From Pseudomonas fluorescens (lineage in GTDB: Bacteria > Pseudomonadota > Gammaproteobacteria > Pseudomonadales > Pseudomonadaceae): a stretch of DNA of 64,000 bases. The translations under genes were made by a program, and so were the position numbers. Where the stretch lies: contig NZ_CABVHJ010000013.1 in assembly GCF_902497745.1 (NCBI RefSeq), positions 143,345 through 207,344 of the forward strand, in the 5' to 3' direction. Shown piece by piece: positions 25,656-37,100 of the stretch. The notes below the pieces were generated by a model, which was not told the DNA's origin, did not search any database, and saw only the letters and a program-made list of their open reading frames with translations. Each line of letters opens with the position of its first letter. The stretch's first letter is position 1.

Positions 25656-26678
25656 TCAGGATTGCGGGACGCCGTTTTCCCACGCCGACCAGTTTTTCAG
25701 GATGTCCTGCACCAGAGGATTACCCGCGCGATAAAGATTCTCCAGCGCCGGCACAAAACCGCCCTGATCGGCGTACTTGAGCAAGTTGTCCACTTCACTG
25801 CCGCCCGGCTCAGGACGGTCGAAATCTGAGCCGGCGCGCACTACGGCCAGACGTTGCACATCGACCAGACCTTCGCGACTGGCGCGCAGCAGAGCCTCAT
25901 AGGTCGAGTTGTCTTCCTGCTGCGTCGTACAGTATTCGCCCTTGTTGTCGGTCAGTAATTTGGTCCAGACCTCGGCCCGTTCGCTCAGTCGCGTGCCGGA
26001 AAACCAGGTGTTGCCCGCCAGTGTGTCGCAGCGCGTCACCACCGGCGGCTGGTTGGCCGGAGCTGCCGGGTATTTCAGGCGCCACGCGGCGGACTCCTTG
26101 CTTTCGCTCAGTTCGACCTTGTGGCTCAGGGCGAAGGCCTTGGCCTGCAGTTTCGGGTTGAGTTCGAAGACTTCGGTCTTGTAGTCCAGCGGAGGTTTTT
26201 CGTTCGGACCCTTGGTATTGATGCCCAGGTAGCCGGTCGGCCAGGTCGACGGCGCATCACGTGAATCGATCTCCCATTGCGTGCCGAATTCCACCAGATA
26301 ATGCGCCCACGCAGCCGTGCCGATGGTTCCGTGTTTCGGGCTGATCCCGGCAATGCCAGCGATCAGGAAGTAACTTTTGCGCAGGTCGAATTTCGGCGAC
26401 AAGGCCAATGCCAGAGTCGAGGCGGCGGCGTTGGTCTGGCCCATGCCGGTGGTCAGCAGGCACACCTGCTGTGTGTTGCAGCGAATGCTCGGGTACTCGG
26501 CGGACAGGCCCGGCACGCGGATTTCCTGTTTCAGTTCAAGACGATCAATCCAGTGCTGCGCCTCAGGGGCGAACATGGTGATCAACACGACTTTGGGTTG
26601 CATCGGCGCCTCGGCCGCCCACGCGGTGGAGGAGAGCAGGGCCGCACCGGCCATGGTCAAACGCATCATTGCTTGCAT
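25656..26678 (-). CDS. Exported purine nucleoside permease family (NUP) protein
   Basis: A 340-residue protein with a Sec signal peptide ending AWA near residue 22, so it is periplasmic or outer-membrane associated. The mature part matches the NUP family, which shares the nucleoside phosphorylase fold: ITMFAPEAQHWIDRL, CLLTTGMGQTNAAAS, FLIAGIAGISPKHGTIG and a late VVRAGSDFDRP. The yeast-type member transports nucleosides; bacterial members may bind or cleave them. GGAG lies before the ATG. It is 15 bases downstream of tsx in one operon, which supports a role in nucleoside use. The operon is likely controlled by the palindromic operator upstream. Confidence 0.83.
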   Translation of the reverse strand: MQAMMRLTMAGAALLSSTAWAAEAPMQPKVVLITMFAPEAQHWIDRLELKQEIRVPGLSAEYPSIRCNTQQVCLLTTGMGQTNAAASTLALALSPKFDLRKSYFLIAGIAGISPKHGTIGTAAWAHYLVEFGTQWEIDSRDAPSTWPTGYLGINTKGPNEKPPLDYKTEVFELNPKLQAKAFALSHKVELSESKESAAWRLKYPAAPANQPPVVTRCDTLAGNTWFSGTRLSERAEVWTKLLTDNKGEYCTTQQEDNSTYEALLRASREGLVDVQRLAVVRAGSDFDRPEPGGSEVDNLLKYADQGGFVPALENLYRAGNPLVQDILKNWSAWENGVPQS

Positions 26679-26693
26679 GGAAAACTCCTTGAT

Positions 26694-27653
26694 TCAGAAC
26701 TGATAACCGACGCCGGCGTAGTAACCCCAGCCATTGGAACGCGCACGGAAATTACCGTCGCCAAAATTCAGCTCGCTGCCATCTTCCCAGTTGCCGCCGT
26801 TGTGGAAATAACGGCCGACCAGGGTGAAGCGCAGGTGCGTGAACGAGTAGAGCAGGACGTTGGTCGCCACCGTCGCATTGGCCGTGCGTGCCGGGTTGTC
26901 CTTATGGATGTCCGAGCCGAAATCGAAGTTGGTGAAGCCGATGTAAGTCAGCGACGCGCCGTTGCTGAATTTGTCGATCGGCACGATGTACTTCAGTTGT
27001 GCGCGGTAGCCGTCCCACGAGTATTCGTTGCTGGCACCGTAGTTTTCCCACTGATAGCGACCGTAAAGGTTGGCCGACAGATTGACCCGCGAATGGGTGT
27101 CGATGTCGGTGCCGAAACCGCTGTACAGCGTGTTGGCGCGGTTCTCTTTGCGGCTGCCGTGGTCGTAGATCCAGTCGAACGCCACGTACCATTCCTTGAA
27201 CGGACCGATGGCCAGGCTGCGGCCGGCGAGGTAATCAATGGAGATACGCGGTTCGTGTTCCATGAACACCGGTGAGCCGTGATCCCATACGCCTTTGTCG
27301 TGGCTGTTGCCAATGTTGAAGATCTTTGGGATGTCGATGTAGCCGTACAGTTCGAACGGACCTTTGCGGCCGAAGTACTCGTATTCCAGATAGATGTCAT
27401 CGGCCGGTTGCGGGCCGAAGCTGATGTCTTTGCTGCCGATCAGCATCAAGTCCTGGTTGTACCAGTCCGACAGATAGGCACCTTTTTTCGGCGGACTGGC
27501 TTCGGGGCTGAGGGCTTCGCCCTGGGCGGATTCTTCGGCTGGCGCCGGTTGCGCCAGAACGCTGTGGCTGAGAACTCCGGTAACGCCGGTCAGTAGCAGG
27601 GAAACAGCGAGCGTGCGCGCAAACGGTGCGCGAAAAGGGCATGCGATGGGCAT
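26694..27653 (-). CDS. tsx: Nucleoside-specific outer-membrane channel, Tsx-like
   Basis: A 319-residue outer-membrane beta barrel for nucleoside diffusion. A Sec signal ends near AQPAPAEES, with a low-complexity linker, then the Tsx-type barrel: LSDWYNQDLMLIGS, DDIYLEYEYFGRKGPF, FNIGNSHDKGVWDHG, and a terminal GYYAGVGYQF ending in phenylalanine. The ATG at 27653 is preceded by AAAAGGA. It is the first gene of the operon with the NUP protein, and a perfect GCAAACGTTTGC palindrome lies 84 bases upstream. Family call is clear; E. coli Tsx is somewhat shorter because it lacks the linker after the signal peptide. Confidence 0.87.
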   Translation of the reverse strand: MPIACPFRAPFARTLAVSLLLTGVTGVLSHSVLAQPAPAEESAQGEALSPEASPPKKGAYLSDWYNQDLMLIGSKDISFGPQPADDIYLEYEYFGRKGPFELYGYIDIPKIFNIGNSHDKGVWDHGSPVFMEHEPRISIDYLAGRSLAIGPFKEWYVAFDWIYDHGSRKENRANTLYSGFGTDIDTHSRVNLSANLYGRYQWENYGASNEYSWDGYRAQLKYIVPIDKFSNGASLTYIGFTNFDFGSDIHKDNPARTANATVATNVLLYSFTHLRFTLVGRYFHNGGNWEDGSELNFGDGNFRARSNGWGYYAGVGYQF

Positions 27654-27711
27654 TCAAAGTCCTTTTTTTGCGGATCGAGGCCCGTGTTCCGTGGGCTTGT
27701 ACGGTTTTGTT

Positions 27712-27750
27712 ACGAAAACGTTGGGATTGAGGTTACGCAAACGTTTGCAC
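27712..27750 (-). promoter_or_regulatory. LacI/PurR-type operator upstream of tsx
   Basis: A perfect 12-base palindrome GCAAACGTTTGC at 27737-27748 sits in ACGCAAACGTTTGCAC, close to the E. coli PurR box. A degenerate half-similar site ACGAAAACGTTGGGAT lies 23 bases closer to the gene (27712). Both are within 100 bases of the tsx start. Confidence 0.6.
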
Positions 27751-27848
27751 AAGGCGTACCAAAACCTTCAATGGGCTGAAAAATCTGTCCTTTTTCAGTA
27801 TTTCCTGATGGATCGGTCAGGCGCGGGTTTGCGGACCCTACAGTTCCC

Positions 27849-27938
27849 TGTGGGAGCGAGCTTGCTCGCAAAGGCGGGGTATCAGAAAAGTATCCGCAAG
27901 CTGACACAACGCATTCGCGAGCAAGCTCGCTCCCACAG
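27849..27938. repeat. REP doublet (family 1)
   Basis: Inverted units about 44 bases apart in the 512-base gap between the divergent tsx and autotransporter genes. From 27939 to 28150 I see no gene, only the autotransporter leader. Confidence 0.88.
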
Positions 27939-28165
27939 TTCTTAACCTCTTCACAGTCAATGGATACGGGCCGAAACCCTGATTCCAGACCCCTCTAGTA
28001 TTAAAGTATTAACACCATTTAATCCGTGCCCCATTGCCGGGCGTCTACTAGCTTTGTTCCCAATCAGCGGTTTTGTGATGACCGTCGCAGTCTTGATTCG
28101 CGTGTGGAATAAGCACGGCTCTGCGCGCCTTCAAGGAAGAAATTGGCCACGACAAGGAGTAGCCC

Positions 28166-31100
28166 GTGGAAGCAAGGTTTGGTGTCGCCCTCGTTTCGCG
28201 CTTTTCCCCTCTTTCCCTTGCTGTGCATCTGAGTGTCGCCGGGCTGTTGTTCGGCGGCGTCAGCGCACCTGCGTTGGCCACGTGCTCCACGGCGGGTTCG
28301 ACGGTGACCTGTACCGGCGTGCCGAGCCTGCCGCTGTTTCTCAACAATTTCTCCAGCGCCACCAGTGGTTTGACGGTCAACGTCAACAGCGGCGCGCAGA
28401 TGAACGCGACCCTCGGCGGCCACGTAATGGACCTGACCGGGGTGAATATCTCGCTGAACAACTCCGGCACGATTGACCCGGCGCTGCTTGGCCTGGTCTC
28501 GGTGTTGAGCGGCGGCGCGTTCATCGGCACTGGTGCAACGAGCACGGTCAGTGTGCTCAATAACGCCAGCGGGATCATCCGTGGTACGGGCATGCTGCTC
28601 GGGCTCAACCTGACCAGCATCGACGGCCTGGCCCTTTCGGTTAACAACGCGGCAACCGGCACCACCAGCATCACCAACAACGGCACCATCACCTCGACCG
28701 GACTCTCGATCGGCGGCATCACCTTGGCCGACACTCCGGTAGTCGGCGTTTACGGTGGCTCGCAGGTCAACATGACCAACAGCAGCACTGGTGTCATCAA
28801 CGGCCGGATCGCGTTCGAAACCTCGGCGGCGGGCAACACCTTCACCAACGCCGGTGCGATTACCGGCGGTGTGTCGATGGGCGCGGCGAGCACCAACACC
28901 TTCACTGCGGTGACCGGCTCCAGCGTCAACGTCGGTGACGGTGTACAGATCAGCGTCGGCCTCGGCGGTTTGATCGGCATCAACTTGACCTTCGCCCCGA
29001 CCGGTACGGTGGATGGCGGTGCTGGCGGCACCAACAGCCTGATCCTGCAAAACCCGGCTGGCGTCGGCGGCGGTATCACCGGGACTGGCACGGCATCGAG
29101 CGCCACCTACATCAACTTCAACAACCTGACCCTCAACAGCGGCACCTGGACCTTGCAGGGGCCATTGGTCAGCGGCGCGACCACGCTCAACGGCGGTATC
29201 GCGAATTTCAACAACAACGCCACCTTCGGCAGCGGCGTAATCACCTCCAACGGCGGGACTCTGCAGGCCAGCAATGCCGGGTTGAACATCAGCAATCTGA
29301 TTTCCCTCGGTGCCGGCGGCGTCACGGTACAAGGCGGCAACGCCACCACCCTGAGCGGGGTGATTTCCGGCAGCGGCGGTTTCACCAAGGCCGGTACCGG
29401 CCAGCTTAATCTCAGCGCCGCCAACACCTATCTGGGCAACACCACGCTCAATGGCGGCACGGTGCAGTTGGGCAACAATCAGGCGTTCAGCACCGGCACG
29501 CTCAATGTGACCGGCGCGACAACGCTGAGCTCACCGGGCACGATCAGCCTGGCCAACGCCATCAGCCTCGGCGGCACCTTGACCGCCGGCGGCACCGGCG
29601 CGCTGACCCTAGGCGGCTTGATCAGCGGCAGCAGTGGTTTGACCAAAACCGGCAGCGGCAGCCTGACCGTCAGCGGTGCCAACAGCGGTTTCACCGGCAC
29701 CACCACCCTCAGCGCCGGCAGTCTGCTGGTGACCAACAACAACTCGCTGGGCAGCGGTGCACTGAACACCGCCGCCGGCACCAGTCTCGACAGCACCGCC
29801 AACGTCACTCTGGCCAACAACATCGCGATGACCGGCGCGCTCAACGTGCTCGGCAGCAATGCCCTGACCCTCGGTGGCGTGTTGTCCGGCACCGGCGGTA
29901 TCACCAAATCCGGCAGTGCCAGCCTGACGTTGATCGGCAACAACACCAACAGTGGCAACACGCTGCTCAATGCCGGCAGCCTGTTCGTTGGCAGCAACAC
30001 CGCGCTGGGGACTGGCGCGCTGAATGCGGCGGCGGGCACCACGCTGGATGCGACCACGGCGGTGACCCTGGCCAACGCCGTCGCGTTGGCAGGCGATTTG
30101 ACCCTTGGCGGCACGCAGGCATTGGGCCTGAGCGGCGTCATCAGCGGCACCGGCAATCTGATCAAAAACGGCACCGCGAACCTCAGCCTCAGTGGCAACA
30201 ACACCTTCTCTGGCGGTACTGCGCTTAACGCCGGTACGCTGATTGTCGGTTCCAACACCGCGCTGGGCACGGGTGCCTTGACCACGGCGGCAGGCACTAC
30301 GCTGGATGCCAGCACGGCGGTGGCGCTGACCAACGCGGTTTCGCTCGGCGGCAACCTCACCGTCGGTGGCAGCGCTAACCTGACCCTCGGCGGGATTGTC
30401 AGCGGCAGCGGCGGGCTGACCAAAAACGGCGCGGCCAACCTGATTCTCAACGGCGCCAACACCTTCCTCGGTGCCGTCGCGTTGAACGCTGGCACGATCA
30501 CGGCGGGTGCCAACGCGGCGCTCGGCAGCGGCAATATCACCGTTGGCGGCGTGGCCAGCCTCGACAGCAATGCGGCGGTGACACTCAACAACGCGGTCAT
30601 TCTCAACAACAGCCTGGGCATTGGCGGCAGCAACGCGCTGACCCTCGGCGGAGTGATCAGCGGCGCCAGCCAACTGGTGAAAAACGGCGCCGCCAACCTC
30701 ACGCTCAACGGCAGCAACACCTACAGCGGCGGCACCACGCTGAATGCCGGCAGCCTGACCGTCGGCAACGGCGCAGCACTGGGCACCGGCGCCTTGTCGG
30801 TGGAAGGTGCGGGCACGCTCAACAGCAGTACGGCGGTGACGCTGAACAACAATGTGATCCTCAACGCCAACCTCACCGCAGGCGGCGCCAATGCGCTGAC
30901 CCTCGGCGGGGTAATCAGTGGCGGCAACGGCTTGATCAAGACCGGCGCATCGAGCCTGACCCTCAACGGCAACAACACCTACACCGGCACCACCGCACTG
31001 AATGCCGGTTCGCTGATTGTCGGTTCCAGCACCGCCCTCGGCACCGGAACACTCAACGCCTCGAACGGCACCACCCTCGATGCCAGCACCGCCGCCACCC

Positions 31101-34100
31101 TGGCCAATAACGTCAACCTCGCCGGCACCCTGACCTTGGGCGGCAGCAATGCGCTGACCCTCGGCGGCGTAGTCGCCGGTATCGGTGGACTGACCAAGAA
31201 CGGCGCTGCCGACCTGACCCTCAATGGCGCCAACACTTATTTTGGCAACACCGCGTTGAACACCGGCAAACTGACCGTCGGCAGCAATACCGCGTTGGGC
31301 TCCGGTACGTTGAACGCAGCGGCCAACACCACGCTGGACGCCAACACGGCGGTCAGCCTGAACAATGCCGTGGCACTCGCCGGTGCCTTGAACATCGGCG
31401 GCACGGCGAATATGACCCTGACCGGTCTGGTCAGCGGCGCTGGCAGTCTGGTGAAAGACGGCGCGGCCAATCTGATTCTCAACGCCGCCAACAACTACCT
31501 CGGCGGCACCACGCTGAACGCCGGCACCCTGACCGTCGGCAACAGTTCGGCGCTGGGTTCCGGGGCATTGACCGTCGCTGGCGCCGCAACGCTGGACAGC
31601 AACTCGCCGCTGGTCAGCCTCAACAACGCGGTCGCATTGAATGCCGCGCTGACCGTGGGTGGCACGCAGAATCTCACCCTCGGCGGCATCACCAGCGGCA
31701 CCGGCCAGTTGATCAAGGACGGCGCTGCCAACCTGACTCTCAACGGCAACAACACTTTCAGCGGCGGCACCACGCTCAATGCCGGTACGCTGACTCTGGG
31801 CAATGCCAACGGTCTGGGCAGCGGCGCGTTGGTCGTCGGTGGCGCGGCGACTTTGGATAACAGCGCCTCGTTCGGCATCGGTAATGCGATCACGCTCAAC
31901 GCCGGCCTGACCGTTGCCGGCAACAACGATTTGAGTTTGAACGGCATCATCGACGGCGCTGGCAGCCTGACCAAAAACGGTCTGTCGGATCTGACCCTCG
32001 CTGGCAGCAACACCTTTACCGGTGCGCTGAACATCGTCTCGGGCAGCGTCACCACCCTCAACAGCAACGCGCTGGGCAATACCGCCGGCGTCAACATCAG
32101 CGCCGGCGCCGGGCTGAATCTGGGCAGCGATGCCAGTCTCGGCGCACTGACCGGCAGCGGCAGTGTGCAACTGACCGGCAGCAACACCCTGACCGTCGGC
32201 AGCGGCAACGTCACCAGTACCTTCGACGGCGATCTCAGCGGCAGCGGCGGCCTGGTCAAAGTCGGCACCGGCACTTTGAACCTCACTGGCATCAACGGCA
32301 TTACCGGCAACACCGCGATCGATGGCGGTATCGTGAACCTCAGTGGTTCGCTGGGCAGTGCTCAACTCAACGTCAATACCGGCGGCACCCTGACCGGTAC
32401 CGGCTCGGCGCTCGGCGCGGTCAACATCAACAACGGTGGGCATCTGGCGTTGTCGTCGGGCAACACCTTGTCGGCAAGTGCTCTGACTCTCGGCGCCGGC
32501 AGCAACGTTGATGTGGCACTGGGCACACCGTCGACCGCGTCGCTGATGAATGTCGGTGGCAACCTCACCCTCGACGGCAATCTTAATGTCAGCGATGCCG
32601 GCGGTTTCGGCGTCGGCGTGTATCGCCTGTTCAACTACACCGGTGCCCTGACCAACCTCGGCCTGGATGTCGCCAGCGTGCCGGTCGGTTATGGCCTCGG
32701 CGATCTGCTGGTGCAGACCGGCGTGGCCAATCAGATCAACATTCAAGTGTCGGCGCCGAACGTCAACATCCGTTACTGGGACGGCAGCCAGACCATCGCC
32801 AACGGCGTGGTCGATGGCGGCAGCGGCACGTGGAACGCGGTCGGTACCAACTGGACCGACGCCAACGGTTTGGTCAACCAGCCGTGGGCCGGCGACTTTG
32901 CGGTGTTCCAAGGCACCGCCGGCACCGTGACGGTGAACGGTACGCAAGCATTCACCGGCATGCAATTCCTCACCGATGGCTACAACGTGGTCAACGGTGC
33001 AGCGGGGCAACTCACGGCGGTCAACGGCACTGGCGGCACCACTTCGTTGCGCGTCGATCCGGGTGTGACGGCGACCATCAATGCCAATATCGATGGCAGC
33101 GGCATCCTCAACAAACTCGACGCCGGCACCTTGGTGCTCGGTGGTGCCAACACTTATACCGGCGGCACGCAACTGGATGGCGGCAAGATCATCGTCGGCA
33201 GCAACACCGCGCTCGGCACCGGCACGTTGACGGCGAATGCCGGTACGCAACTGGACAGCAACGCAGCGGTGACACTGGCCAACGCCGCGACGCTCAACGG
33301 TAACCTCACCGTGGTCGGCAGCAATGCACTGACCCTCAACGGCGTGATTGGCGGCACCGGCGGCCTGATCAAAACCGGCACGGCGAACCTGACCCTCGGC
33401 GGCAACAACGCCTTCCTCGGGCCGGTGGCACTGAATGCCGGCGGACTGATTCTGGCGTCGAACTCGGCGCTGGGCTCCGGCACGTTGAACGCGGCGGGCG
33501 GCACCACGCTGGATGCGAGCACTGCGGTTTCGGTAAACAACGCGGTCAACCTGGCCGGCAATCTCGGCATCGGCGGCACGGCGGATCTGACCCTGGCCGG
33601 CACGGTCAACGGCGCTGGCAGCCTGAGCAAAAACGGCGCAGCCAACCTGACCCTCAGCGGCAACAACAACTTCCTCGGCGGCACCACCCTCAACGCCGGC
33701 ACCCTGACCGCCGGCAGCAACTCGGCGCTGGGCCTGGGCAACCTGACCGTGGCCGGCGCCTCGGCGCTGGACAGCAATAGCGCGCTGAGCCTGGGCAACA
33801 ACGTCGTGCTCAACGCCAATCTGAGCAACACCGGTAGCAACAACCTGACCCTCGCGGGCGTCGTCAGCGGCGCGGGTGGGCTGATCAAGGACGGCGCGTC
33901 GAACCTGACGCTCAATGGCATCAATACTTACTCCGGCGGCACCACACTGAATGCCGGTACGCTGACCCTTGGCACTGGCGGCGCTCTGGGCAGCGGCGCG
34001 CTGACCGTGGCCGGCGCTTCGACCCTCGACAACTCCGCGCCACTGGTGCTGGCCAACAACCTGAACGTCAATGCCAATCTGGCCCTGGCCGGTAACAACA

Positions 34101-37100
34101 ACCTGACCCTCGGCGGCGTGATCGCCGGCGCCGGCACGGTGACCAAGAACGGTCTGGCCGACGTGACACTGAGCGGCAACAACACCTTCAGCGGCACGTT
34201 CGATGTGGCGTCCGGCAGCCTGACCGCGCTGAGTGGCGCAGCGCTGGGCAATAACGCCACGGTCAATCTCGCAGGCGGTGCGGCGTTGAATCTCGGTGCT
34301 TCGGGCAGCCTTGCCAGCCTAACTGGCAGCGGTACTGCACTGATCGGCACGGGCAATACGTTGAGCCTCGGCGGCAACAATGTCAGCAGCACCTTCGCCG
34401 GCATCCTCAGCGGCGACGGCAGCCTGAGCAAACTCGGCAGCGGCACGCTGACCCTCAGCGGCATCAGCGACCTGACTGGCGACACCAGCGTCAACGCCGG
34501 CACGTTGCAGGTCAACGGTTCGCTGGCCAGCGGCAATGTGCTGGTCAACAACGGCGGCACCCTCGGCGGCAGCGGCACCCTGACCGGTGCCGTGACGGTG
34601 GCCGATGGCGGTCATCTGGCGGGCGTCACCGGCAGTACGCTGAGCGTCAGTTCGCTGCTGTTCAACGGCAACTCCAACTTCGACGTCGGCCTCGGTACAC
34701 CGGTGTCCGGTGGCGGCAATGCACTGGTTAATGTCGGCGGCAACCTGACCCTCGACGGCACCCTCAACGTCAGTGACATCGGTGGTTTTGGCAGCGGTGT
34801 GTATCGCCTGATCGACTACACCGGCGGCCTGACCGACAACGGCATGCTCTTCGGCACCCTGCCGGGCAGCGTCAGCCCGGGCGATCTGACACTGCAAACC
34901 GCACTGGCCAATCAGATCAACCTGTTGGTGACAGCACCGGGCGTCACCGTGCAGTTCTGGGACGGCAATCAACTGGTGGCCAACGGTTCGGTTGAGGGCG
35001 GCAGCGGCACCTGGGGCACCGGCACCACCAACTGGACTGACGTCAACGGCACCACCAACCAGGCCTGGACCAACAGCTTTGCGGTGTTCCAGGGCGCGGC
35101 CGGCACGGTCACTGTCAATGGCGCACAAACCATCACCGGCATGCAGTTCGTCACTGACGGCTATAGCCTGGTGAATGGCACGGCGGGTTCCCTGAACCTG
35201 GTCAACGGTTCGCTGGGCAATGCCACGGTGCGAGTTGACCCGAACGCCACGGCAACCGTTGGTGTCGCGCTGAACGGCAGCGGCACGCTGGGCAAATACG
35301 ACACGGGTACGCTGGTGCTCAACGCGGCCAACGGCTACACCGGCGGTACCGCGCTCAATGGCGGCAAGATTGTGGTCGGCAACAACGCGGCGCTCGGCAC
35401 TGGCGTGTTGACTGCTGCTGACGGCACAGCGCTGGACAGCAACGCGGCCATCAGTCTGAGCAACGACGTGGTCGTCAACGGTGGTTTGACCGTTGCCGGT
35501 TCCAACGCCTTGACCCTCGGCGGCGTGGTCAGCGGCAGCGGCAGCCTGATCAAGGCCGGCGCATCGAGCCTGACCCTCAACGGCAGCAACACCTACAGCG
35601 GCGGCACTCAGCTCGCCGGCGGCACGCTGATTCTCGGCAACAACAGTGCACTCAGCAGCGGCGCACTCAACGTGACCGGCAGCGGCACCCTCGACAGCAC
35701 CTCGGCGCTGCAACTGGCCAACGCCGTCAACCTTGGCGCGCAACTGACCCTGGCCGGCAATCAGAACACCACGCTGATCGGTGCTCTGACCGGCACCGGC
35801 AGTCTGGTGAAAAACGGTGCCGGTGATCTCGTGCTCAGCGGCGCTAACACCTACAGCGGCGGTACCACGTTGAATGCCGGCACTACGCGCGGTGACACCA
35901 GCAGCCTGCAAGGTGCGATCGTCAACAACGCGACGCTGACCTTCGAACAGAACGCCGATGGCAGCTACACCGGCAACCTTACCGGCGCCGGTACGCTGAA
36001 CAAAACCGGCAGCGGCCAGTTGCTCCTGACCGGCAACAACACCTTCACCGGCAACACCTCGGTGCAGGCCGGTGATCTGATTGTCAACGGTGTGCTCAAC
36101 AGCGGCAACGTCAATGTCGCCAGCGGCGCAAGCATCGGTGGTGGCGGCCAGCTCGGCGGCGCTGTGCAACTGGCCGACGGTGCGACGCTGGCCGGTGGCG
36201 GCACCGCGACGCCGTTGTCGGTCGGTTCACTGGCGTTGTCCTCGGGAACCAATCTGGACTTCAGCCTCGGCTCGGCAACCAGTTCGACCACGGTGGTCAA
36301 TGTCGCCGGCAACCTGACCCTCGACGGTACGTTGAATATCAGCAATGCCGGCGGCTTCGGCACCGGGGTTTATCAACTGTTCAGCTATGGCGGCAGCCTG
36401 ACCGACAACGGTCTGGTGTATGGCAGCCTGCCGGTGTCGGCAGCCAATCTGACTCTGCAAACCGCCATCGCCAATCAGATCAATCTGCTGGTGCAAGGCA
36501 CCCCGGGTGAGGTGCAGTTCTGGAACGGTGGCACCACCAATCCGGACGGCAGCATCGGTGGCGGCAGTGGTGTATGGGGGCCAGGCACCAACTGGACCGA
36601 TCCGAGCGGTACTCAGGCCCTGGCTTCAAATGGTCAGTTCGCGGTGTTCGGCGGTCAGGCGGGTACGGTTACTGTGCAGGGCAACCAGAACTTCACCGGC
36701 CTGCAATTCCTCTCCGGCGGCTACAGCCTGGTTCCGGGGGCTGGCGGTACGCTGACCCCGGTCAACGGCGCGGACGGCAGCCTTGCACCGGTGCGCGTCA
36801 ACGCCGGCGCGAGTGCGGAAATCTCCGCGCCGCTGGTGGGCACAGGTGGTATCGAGAAGCTTGATTCCGGCACGCTGGTATTGAGCGGCGCCAACACCTA
36901 CAGCGGTGGCACCACGGTCAGCGGCGGTACGCTGGTCGGTAACACCACCAGCCTGCAGGGCAATATCCTCAACAACGCATCGCTGCTCTTCTTGCAGAAC
37001 TTCAACGGTCAGTTCAACGGATCGTTGCGCGGGCTTGGCGCGATGCTTAAACGCGGTACCGGCACCTTGCTGTTGACCGGTGATAATCCGTTCAGCGGCA

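Noticed and set aside
28064..29332. A 422-codon minus-strand frame overlapping the start of the autotransporter gene
   Set aside because: Low-complexity charged product opposite the passenger; no homology or start signal.
29609..33250. A 1213-codon open frame on the strand opposite the autotransporter gene
   Set aside because: It repeats with the same 86-codon period as the coding strand, has no signal or domain, and exists because the repetitive composition keeps antisense stops away.
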